64,000 nucleotides of DNA, from positions 1,740,712 through 1,804,711 of the forward strand of contig OY365809.1 in the NCBI GenBank assembly GCA_959347315.1, written 5' to 3'. The position numbers and the translations under genes were made by a program. Position 1 is the stretch's first letter, and every line of letters begins with the position of its first letter. This DNA comes from Bimastos eiseni. Taxonomy: Eukaryota > Annelida > Clitellata > Crassiclitellata > Lumbricidae. Under the pieces are notes generated by a model. That model had not been told where the DNA came from. It was given only the letters and a program-made list of their open reading frames with translations, and made no database searches. Positions 55,621-64,000 of this stretch are shown here, piece after piece.

Positions 55621-56170
55621 TTATTGTTGCCAACCATGAAGTAATAACAAATACATTTATATTGTTCAAAATCATAGGGGTTGGTAACAATAGGGGAACC
55701 CAAGGAGCAATTAGCCCCGCAATACGGGAACCCCTGTACTACAGTCGAAAATATTTGCCACTTTAAAATTATACAATAAATCATAATCAGTATTCTTAAC
55801 TAATCTTAACTAATACAAAGAATCGCACATGTAGCATCAGCTGGCTCGCTCACATCTGGTCCCACAGACTCACGGTCCCGAGGTTAGGCCTATAAGGCCT
55901 ATAAATTATAAACATCTTGTTTACTAAATATGGTAAATTATGTTGATTGAGTTTAAGAAGAAAGCACAGTTTTGCTTAAATGTAGAGAAAGTTGCGGATT
56001 GACGGATCTCAGTAGGCAATGAGCTCCACATTATAGGTCACATAATATAATGTTTGAAGAATTTTGCGGGTATTTGTTCTGGCGGGAGCAGCTCGATAGA
56101 GAGTAGAATTTAGAGTTTGGTAGCTGTTTAGTTCACTGACTAATATGAAATAGTGAGAGAAGGCAGGGGA
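55600..56170 (-). mobile_element. LINE (CR1/L2-like) 3' relic with (ATTG)n tail
   Basis: On the minus strand a frame near 56030-55960 reads MWSSLPTEIRQSATFSTFKQN, the hallmark WNSLP-EIR-S-TF-TFK segment at the C-terminus of CR1/L2-group reverse transcriptases. Upstream are remnants with several stops. The 3' UTR runs to GGTTGGCAACAATAAAATTG and an ATTGATTGATTG tail at 55620-55600. Inactive. Confidence 0.8.
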
Positions 56171-56519
56171 AGTAATTTGTTTGCAAAGCGATACATGAAG
56201 GAGGCTAATTGGTACCCTTTAATTTGCATTATGCCATAACTCTTCTCTCATTAAAACCTAACAAAAAGCCTTGCCCCCAAGTGTCTTATCGACTCATGGC
56301 TTATCGTTGGTCCATTACCATTTGCAAAGTAACGGATACAGTCATAACTTGAAGTCTTTGATAATTTTTTGTAAAAAAAATTCTTTTTCGAAGATGCAAT
56401 CTGGATTGCGAAAATAGGCCAATGGGCCTACAATCACAGCTGATAAGAAAAATTCTCAAGCTTGTGGCTACTTGGTTTAGACACCTTTAACAGCGACTTG
56501 TCTTGTGTTGTCTTGTCTT

Positions 56520-57193
56520 AACCATCCTCGATCCGAGGGTTGGTCGCTTCATGGACAAGTCTACTCCATCTCTTCCTGTCTCTCGTCTTCTTTAGTAAGT
56601 TGTCAAGTGGTCGACCGGTCCATTATTCCACATTGTCTATCCATCGTGTCTTTGGTCTTCCTTGTTTTCTTGCTCCCGGTGTAGTGCCTTGCATGATTTC
56701 TTTTTCTAGACAGTTTCCCTCTTTTCTCATCACATGTCCAAAGTATGTTAATTTCCTCCTTTTTATCAAATTAAGTAGCTCTCGTTCCATGTCTGCTTTC
56801 TCCAATACCCACTCGTTTGTTTTTTTTGAGTCCATGATAGCCTTAGAATCTGTCTTATGCATTTAATCTCAAAAGCTTCAATTCTTTCTTCATCTCTTTT
56901 CTTGATGGTCCAACTTTCGCAGCCATATGTAACCACCGGCCATACCAATGCTTTCATTAGTCTCACTTTGGTGGTTAACTTTATGCTGCGACTCCTCCAT
57001 ATTTTCTTCATCCCTATCTGAACACTTTGTCCTTTTGCCATCCTTCCTCTTATCTCTCTGCTACACACAGCATCTTCTGTTATCAATGATCCAAAGTATT
57101 GAAACGTATCCACCTACTCCAGTCTGCTCTCTTTCAAAACGATGTTGCATGTTTTACCATTTAATGCCATGGTCTTGGTTTTATGCATGTTAA
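56520..57193 (-). mobile_element. LINE relic, reverse transcriptase C-terminal half
   Basis: Minus-strand frames carry the block after the reverse transcriptase core: FQYFGSLITEDAVCSREI, RGRMAKGQSVQIGMKK, LMKALVWPVVTYGCESWTI, RIEAFEIKCIRQILRLSW, then in a shifted frame TNEWVLEKADMERELLNL, RRKLTYFGHVMRKEG and GRPKTRWIDNVE. The shift falls at an eight-T run (plus strand, about 56820-56827). An additional in-frame stop lies near 57115. The element is recognisable over ~220 codons and is the best preserved LINE in the window; catalytic motifs upstream are missing. Confidence 0.85.
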
Positions 57194-57199
57194 CAGCGA

Positions 57200-59220
57200 C
57201 TATCGATCACTATATATTTCTATGTTCGCCGGAACGATAATAATTATTTAACCATTTATTGTTAGATTGTAGAAAAGAGAACATCTCTAGCACATTAAAA
57301 GATGCATCTGTTTTATATAAAATGGATTTTAATAAACAAAATTTCTTAGTGATGGTTGTATGCAAAGTAAAGTTTACATGCTTGTAAACCTTATTAGTAA
57401 GGGAAAAGTTGTGTAAATGTAATCCTAAACAAATTTAGTTTTTGGTTTTTGAGGAGTGAAATTAATTGTTAAAATGTGCGATAGTTACGAAGGTCTTGTT
57501 TTGTTTCTTATGGATTGAAGTTATTGACGATTGTGCATGTCAGGTGAGGGAATTGAGTGGGGTGATATTGGTAAACATTATGCATAGCCACAGTCTGTAA
57601 ATATCTATAAAACGTTTTGCACTAGATTAAGAAATCTTTATTCAGATTGAAGTTTGCTAAATGTAATTCAACACGTAGGCCTACTCAGGTACTAGTGCGC
57701 TGAGGGGAGTGTTGTCTTCTTGCATCAAATATCTATTGCAGTTATGATGAGAAGTTATCTCAAGACTTAGTAATAGATGCTGTAGAATGGCTAATGCTTT
57801 TGATTTTAGAAAAATCTTTATTTCAAATACCTTGCATTGATTGTGTTAATTAAATACTTATACAAACATGTGATAATTAGTATTGACCTCATTTGAGTCA
57901 TTTCATACATGTATTTGCATATATGACAAATGTTAATGAAGTTGTATTAGAAAGTTATAGTGAGTAAGTTAAAATCTATGCAAAGATGTAGTTCACTGTA
58001 TATTATCACTTGGTATAATATTATAAATAAATAGTATAGACTTACATTATTAGAAAATATTTCTGTAATAATGTTCAATAGAATAATAACATTATGGCAA
58101 AATTCTAAACCAAAAATTCTTTGAAGGTGTGATGATTGGATAAATGTACTTAGTGATTGGTCATACACAATTTGTTTTATTTTGAACATTTCTTGATCCA
58201 AATATTGATGCAAATATTGTTACATTTGCATGAGATACCACATGACATGTACTATAGATGATGTTAATCCGTTATTATTTATGTGTAAAACAATGAACAT
58301 TAGTTTAAAGTTCAGACAGTTATGAATTATGTCTTTTGGATGCTATGAATTTATTATCACTGTACTGTATATGTTTCAAATTGTCGTCAACGACCATTGA
58401 TGTCATATGACGACGTTAAACTGTGGAATAATAATAACGATAACAAGGTTTCTATCCAAAATAATGCTAAAAATATAAATCCAAAGATATGATACGATGC
58501 GATATAAAGTTAAACAACTGTGAAAACATCTTAAAGTAATTCGGTTTAGAATAATTAGACACCTTTCTTAACTGAACTATTTTTCCATATAGGAATGCGC
58601 ACAAAAATTGATGCAAATCCTCTTCTTCTGCTTATATACAATCAATTGCATAGCGATTATGCTGCATCGTATCCTTAGACTTATGTAGCGCCCATCAAGA
58701 GAAACTATTCAGATGGTCATTTTTGTTGCCTTCGAGTGGTTATAAATAATTGTGAAAACATTTTAAAGTGATTATGTTCAAACGAATTACACATCTTAGT
58801 ATTCGCTCCATAATATAGTATATGCAATATTAAAACGCAGAAAATGTGTCAACTCGTTACACTGAAACCAAGCCAGTTTAGCCTTTTTGACTAAATAATT
58901 AGCTTTGTAGGCAATCATGAAAACTACGATCATGAATACTGTAAAAAGGCTTGCCTTTGCTCATACGCCGAGGTAAAGAAAATAACGTCGCGTCAACTTC
59001 ATACCCTGGACTCTGGTTCATCTCATTTCGGCTACAGAGACTGATGTTGAAAAGAAAGCAGCTTGACATCTCTGGCTATTATCTAAGGCAACAGAGTCAT
59101 TTGGACCATTGCCCCGATGAACGTGTTTGGAAAACATGGCTAATGGGGGAACAGCCGCTCAAGGAACCCCTCGTCAACGAGGGAATTGTTTACACACGCA
59201 GTGTCATCTCTTTTGTCGAG
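57200..59220. other. intergenic AT-rich, one retroposon terminus
   Basis: No gene recognised. At 58677-58715 the minus strand carries the retroposon 3' module (reading GGGCGCTACATAAGTCTAAG). The open frame 57947-58213 (minus) is AT-driven. Confidence 0.45.
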
Positions 59221-59227
59221 TATATAG

Positions 59228-59277
59228 GGCTGGCTGTCTGCCTGTATCTGTCTCTCTGTCTGTCTCAGTGTCTGCTT

Positions 59278-59313
<36 letters not shown>

Positions 59314-59560
59314 GCCCATTAGTCAGTCAGTCAGCCAGACAGTAAGTAAGTCAGTAAGTAAGTAAGTCATTCTGTCTGCCTTCTGGTCAAAATCATGTTC
59401 TTTATCCATCAGTCTGTCTGTGACTTTCTGTCTGTCTGTCTGTGTATCTATCTCTGAGTCAGTTTATCAGTCGGTGTATCACTCTACATGTTTGTCTATC
59501 TTTATGTCTATCCATCTGTCTGTCTGTCTGTTTATTTCTCTATGAGTCTGTCTACCTAAC
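59228..59560. repeat. (CTGT)n / (AGTC)n microsatellite cluster
   Basis: CTGT arrays at 59280-59312 and 59425-59440, AGTC/AGTA at 59320-59370, with degenerate flanks. The Cys/Leu/Ser-rich frames are shadows. Confidence 0.9.
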
Positions 59561-59920
59561 ATAGTGCCTAACAGTCTGTGTGCCACCATCATACAATGTT
59601 AACTCGAGAGCTCCCTTCTGCAGTCTTTGCCAAGCCACGCCCATCCTAACCTCATCAGCCAATGGTAAGCGTGATTAAATCCTGCGTATAGAACAGCGTC
59701 GTCAAATCAAACCCAGCGGAACAGAGCCGAACAGAAGCAGAGACGAAAGGACATCGAGGTCGTCTTAGTATCGCCGGATTTTTATCGCTGCTTCCATAGA
59801 CTTTTAAATACCCCAAAGGCGTTGTCATTTCTTTCCTATTGTTTGCGATGATGGTGACGTTGTAGTTGGTGAGTTATCTGGATTAATTTATCGATATAAA
59901 GCTGAATTTAAATGCTTTAT
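59560..59920. other. intergenic, weak promoter-like motifs
   Basis: Contains a CCAAT box (CAGCCAATGG near 59659) and a GCCACGCCC element near 59633, without TATA or an assignable exon. No other feature. Confidence 0.25.
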
Positions 59921-59922
59921 CA

Positions 59923-60140
59923 TCGTCGTCGTCATCATCATCATCATCGTCGTCGTCATCGTCGTCTTCATAGTCGTCATCATCATCATCATCATCGTCG
60001 TCTTCGTCTTCGTAGTCGTCATCATCATCATCATCGTCGTCTTCGTCTTCGTAGTCGTCATCATCATCATCATCGTCGTCTTCGTCTTCGTCTTTGTAGT
60101 CGTCATCATCATCATCATCATCCTTGTAGTCGTAGTTGTT
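59923..60140. repeat. (ATC/GTC)n with ~40-bp higher-order unit
   Basis: Trinucleotide repeat in which a block starting GTAGTCGTCATCATCATC and ending GTCGTCTTCGTCTTC recurs about four times (near 59971, 60013, 60052, 60097) at 39-45 bp spacing. This is a higher-order repeat on top of the triplet repeat. Confidence 0.9.
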
Positions 60141-60231
60141 GACGTAATATGTAGTAATAAACTAAATTCTTGGTGTTTTTTCGACGATGATTGTGAATGC
60201 GCAAACACATGTACCCACACAAAACACAGAC

Positions 60232-60380
60232 ACATGCAAGAACACACAGACAAACAGACACACAGACAAACAGACAAACAGACAAACAGACAAACAGACA
60301 CACAGACAAACAGACACACAGACAAACAGACACACAGACAAACAGACAAACAGACACACAGACACAATCATACACACGAA
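60232..60380. repeat. (ACAGACAA)n microsatellite
   Basis: Alternation of CAGACAAA and CAGACACA units over ~145 bp. All long frames across it are shadows. Confidence 0.95.
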
Positions 60381-60630
60381 CGGACAAACAGATATCAATA
60401 AACACTGTATAGATGCAGTGATTATCTATAATTTCAAGATATCTTATCTTGGGTCACATATAGTACTCCCAATCCCCTGGATAAAACGTTTTCTCAGAAT
60501 TATGTTCCAATTACCCCCATAGCGAATTAAGCCACAAGTGAATACAGTGATTGTAACATCACCGAAAATGAAGGTACCTATACCTCGCGTCTAAGGCTGG
60601 TCATTGGGATTTAACCCAAAGGGTTGATTA

Positions 60631-60695
60631 GCGCTCGTGAATACGGTGGGGCTCTGCGTTTAACTTTCAAGTGGCGCTTTAGAAGTCTGCCATGG
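60631..60695 (+). repeat. dispersed repeat C, copy 3
   Basis: GCGCTCGTGAATACGGTGG then TTTAACTTTCAAGTGGCGCT and TTAGAAGTCTG, matching 44437-44520. Confidence 0.55.
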
Positions 60696-60699
60696 ATTA

Positions 60700-61505
60700 T
60701 ACAATATACTCGGAGATGAGTAATACATTTGAAGCGTGTTTACTGGTTGATTTGAGTGGTCGCCTTAGACACCTTTTAAACGATAACAGCTATTACTATA
60801 ATAGGGAAAGGCGATTAACAATGACTAATGTCATGCAAGAGTAGAAGTTCGCGTTGAATAGGAAATTTTTTTCGACTGCTACGGCCTCTGTTGTCAAAGC
60901 AGTCGTTAAACTCTGGATCCACCCACCGCAGCTAAACAAACGATTAATAAATTCTGTATGTATCCATCTCTGTCACTCTCTCTGTATCCGTCTGTCTCTG
61001 TCACTATGTGATACATAGGTACATGTAATATGCAATGGAACACTTATATAGCGCCACTCTAATCAGAGGCACTTACGACTCAACTGTCTCTCTCTGTCTA
61101 TTTCACTGTTTCTGTCTATGTCAGTGTCAATGTCAGTCTCTGTTTGTCTGTTTGTCTTTGACACTTTTACTGTCAGTCTCTGTCTGTTTTTCAGTCTCTG
61201 TCTCCAGGTGCGTCTGCACCATAGAATTCTTGGAGCAAATGCTCCATCCAAAAAGAGGGGGAAGACCTCATTGCGGAATTAGGGGAAAGTTAATTTTTGA
61301 AAGTATTATACCATTAAAAATCTTTTATTATTTGCTGCGTTGAGCCATTCTGTTCTGTTCTATAGTGTCGATGTGTGAGCCATTAAATTGGTTGAATCTT
61401 GTATTCGTCCTTTAATTTTCTATTATCACATTAGTCCGTCTGTCAGTCAAATTGTGGAGGGAAGTTGCTCGAACGACTTAGGGGATGGGGAAAGAGAAAC
61501 ATCAA
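60700..61505. other. intergenic, retroposon terminus and simple repeats
   Basis: A minus-strand retroposon terminus lies at 61036-61070 (plus strand CACTTATATAGCGCCACTC). TCTGTC repeats flank it at 60960-61010 and 61080-61200. No gene. Confidence 0.45.
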
Positions 61506-61506
61506 T

Positions 61507-61690
61507 GTATGTCTGTGTGTGTCTCTCCCTCTCCCACTCTCTCTCTCTCTCTCTCTCTCTAGCTCTCTCTGTCTGTCTGTCTATATATCCATCCGTCCGT
61601 CCATCCATCCCTCCATCCATCCATCCATCCATCTATCCATCTATCCATCTATCCATCCATCCATCTATCTATCTACCTATCTCCCTACTG
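61507..61690. repeat. (CT)n, (CTGT)n and (CATC)n compound microsatellite
   Basis: CTCTCTCT (61535-61560), CTGT (61569-61582) and CATC/CATCTATC (61588-61680) in succession. Confidence 0.9.
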
Positions 61691-62200
61691 AGGAAACTAG
61701 AGTAGAAGATGGATGAGGAAGAGGTACCTGAGAGAGCGCAGACGATGTAGTCTCTAGCAAACACGGAAGACACGGCAGATGGTTAGCCAACGGTAGTAGA
61801 TTACTGGTAGTAGAACCATTCGGAAGATAACATGTTATAGGTTGCTGCGTCAGGTACGAAGGGGAGAACACGCTGAGTTAGACCACCATTTTAATCGTTA
61901 CGATCGGGACAGCAACCACAGCCATTATGGTTGCAATAATTACAGTACTCGCAGGAAATGGCTTCAATTAGCCACTGGTCCAGACCCGATGGACGGACGG
62001 GCGGGTGTAGCGAGGCCCGTGCTGGTAGACCCTCCCTTGGCCTGGCAGGGGCTACCGCGGACCGATAGGCCAGATGACGGTGTGGCCAGCTTGACCTGGG
62101 GTCGTTAAGGTGGCTGGGAGTAGCGAGGGTTCAGTGAGTGCTAAAAAGTTCGTGCCAGGCTGGTTTTAATCGGTTAATGGTGTGTCGGTCGGTATGTGCG
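61690..62200. other. intergenic, locally GC-rich, no recognised gene
   Basis: A GC-rich patch at 61980-62120 (GGACGGACGGGCGGGTGTAG) lies inside an 88-codon frame (61842-62108) with no family features. Function unknown. Confidence 0.35.
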
Positions 62201-62214
62201 TTTGTCTGGGTGAA

Positions 62215-62590
62215 TGTATGTTTGTACATCTGTATGTGTGTCTGCTGTATGCGTGTTTGTGATTCGACTGTCTGTCTGTATGTATGTGTCTGTCTTGCTT
62301 TGGCCGGTCTGCTTGATTGTCTCTATTATAGAATGTCCGTTTAATTATCTCTGTTAATCTGCCTGTATGACTGCCTCTGTCCGCCTCCTTATCTGTCTAT
62401 TTAATTATCTGTTTGATTCTCCATAATAATTATTATGTCTGTCTTAATATGTGTCTCTCTGTCTGTCTGTTTGTCTGTCTATATCTCTGTCTTACAGCAT
62501 GTCTTACATTCTGTCTGCCTGCCTGACTATATCTCTGTCTATTTGTCTGTCTATCTGTCTTATTCTTTGCCTGTCTGTATCTCTGTGTTT
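62215..62590. repeat. degenerate (CTGT)n-type repeat
   Basis: TCTGTCTG, TGTATGTG and TCTGTCTA units spread over ~375 bp. The sequence 62600-63540 shows no gene; a retroposon terminus (TTTCTATAGCGCTTC) with hairpin arms lies at 62833-62887. Confidence 0.8.
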
Positions 62591-63544
62591 AAAATGTTTC
62601 GGCTGCAGACAACAAAGATAAATATTTCTGGTGGCAGTTGACAGATCATTTCCGAGGGTTGAAACCGACGACCCTCGTCGCTCCATGGGGCGGGGTTTTT
62701 AGGGGTTCATAGGTCAAAGGCCGGAAGTGTCAAGTGCCAGAAAGGAAAAGGGTTGAACATAGGTCAGAGGGGTCAACTGCCACTCCACAGTCACGTGATA
62801 GCAGATATATTATTTATAGATACGTATCGGAGAATTTCTATAGCGCTTCTTGACGTACTACGGTACTAGCAATTAAGGAGCGCTCTCACGGTGACAGACC
62901 AGAAGAAATAAGAAGGGACGAGGGTGGCGTGTGCCCAATTAAAGGTTTGCTACGGATTACGTGGAGAGGGTTAATTATTACGCAAAGAAGGGCCCATGAT
63001 GGCAAAGGCATCGTGTTTGTTTTTAGTATTTCTCATCCATGGAATAAGAAGATCATGTGAAAAGACGCGTCATACGTACATAGTTACACAATTACACCTG
63101 CATGCATAAAATCATACATTGTATGCAACCATACATACGTTGTATACATGCATTGCATAATTGCACTGTTTTCCGAACTGGTGTAAAAATATTCATGATT
63201 ATTTAACATAATTTAGGCTAATGCCTCGGCTAGATATCATGGAGTTCTACATAAATGTTCGAATACGATTACATTGCATGTATTGAGTAAGGGTTAGACA
63301 TTGTTTTCAACACTTATTCAGGCATTATAATTATGTCGATCTTAATGGGACAAGAAACCCTTTCACGAAAACTATGGCCCTCTTGGTTCAAAATAGCAAG
63401 TCCCAAGATTTCGCCCCGCATGAAACAGGTGCTTTTCATAATTGATGCCAATTAATGTCGCCCTATTTAATTAGGTATTCTGGTGAAACAGACTTGACTC
63501 CATTTGTCCTCATTAATGTTGACCGTATGGTGGCCTTGCCTTTA

Positions 63545-63700
63545 CAAACACACACATACGTACATCCACACACATACACACACAAATACAAACATACTAA
63601 CACAAACACATAAACATATATACACACCTACACGTACACAAACAGGAACACACTTAGATGCATAGGTACAAACAGCCATCCACACACATACTTGTACAGT
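63545..63700. repeat. CACA/ACATA-rich low-complexity tract
   Basis: CACACATACG, CACAAATACA and related units. Confidence 0.8.
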
Positions 63701-63701
63701 A

Positions 63702-63870
63702 GTAGTTTCAATTTAACGACACTGTGTAATAACAAGGATCATTAACGTCGCCCTCCTCTTTTATTCAGTCTTGGGACTGGCGTACTTGCGGAATTAGTAG
63801 TAACAGTAGCTTCAGTTTAACGACACTGTGTGATAACAAATATAGTAAGCGTCGCCCTCCTCCTTAACCC
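63702..63870. repeat. two tandem copies of a GTTTAACGACACTGTGT repeat
   Basis: Copy 1 (63702-63760) and copy 2 (63800-63865) share TTTAACGACACTGTGTAATA (TGATA in copy 2), a GTCGCCCTCCTC block and TTGGGACTGG/TTAGGACTTG. A third partial copy is at 47208-47245. Probably the end of a dispersed element; orientation and family unknown. The remaining sequence to 64000 shows nothing else. Confidence 0.65.
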
Positions 63871-64000
63871 ACCCTTAGGACTTGCACCGCCAGCGGAGGA
63901 GTCATACACCACACACAATTAGGTCCTCTAATCAGTTCGCATGGACCGTCCCTGCGTAACCATGACAACCTGACATGCTGCTACCTGTAAGGTATGGGTG

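Noticed and set aside
59888..60522. Long frames on both strands (up to 159 codons)
   Set aside because: They span ATC/GTC and ACAGACAA repeats and encode only low-complexity peptide.

Overview
The window is animal nuclear DNA. The evidence is spliced genes with GT/AG introns, non-LTR retrotransposon relics, tRNA-derived SINEs, hAT-type non-autonomous DNA transposons and a very heavy load of microsatellites. No prokaryotic, organellar or viral gene organisation is visible. The two protein-coding genes I recognise have vertebrate counterparts (PRRT3/PRRT4 and TMEM248/TMEM219). The repeat types suggest a marine invertebrate, perhaps an echinoderm or another invertebrate deuterostome. That assignment is an inference with low to moderate certainty.

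Layout. 1-7000: a complete small hAT-type MITE with a perfect 8-bp target duplication (165-447), a GATAAAGACTGGTTCCC minisatellite (3463-3738), a CpG-rich promoter-like block (3880-3950) and simple repeats. 7180-14480: two diverged copies of one ~3 kb sequence in tandem (about 7180-10560 and 11340-14480), each with different later insertions. 15548-16077: a degraded or multi-exon coding remnant on the minus strand. 19631-24640: a long uninterrupted coding region (1669 codons) for a PRRT3/4-like multi-pass membrane protein with a poly-serine tract, followed within ~130 bp by a LINE relic. 30641-36571: a seven-coding-exon gene for a TMEM248/TMEM219-family membrane protein, reconstructed here from splice phases; its introns hold SINEs, a hAT-like element and tandem repeats. 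37512-38985: a tRNA-derived SINE split in its tRNA head by a 1065-bp hAT-type element. 40-64 kb: I recognise no host gene; there are LINE 3' relics (40441-40722, 45092-45545, 54090-54300, 55600-56170, 56520-57190), SINE copies, another hAT-like MITE (48492-48702), a CpG-rich block with a CRE (49430-49600) and long microsatellites.

The two host genes are unrelated in function as far as the sequence shows; both encode membrane proteins on the plus strand. The strongest non-genic pattern is a short hairpin followed by a GGCGCTATATAAA-like terminus. It recurs at many sites in both orientations, ends both SINE and LINE copies, and shows compensatory base changes. The most parsimonious reading is a shared 3' RNA signal for retrotransposition. 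I saw no new defence or enzymatic system.
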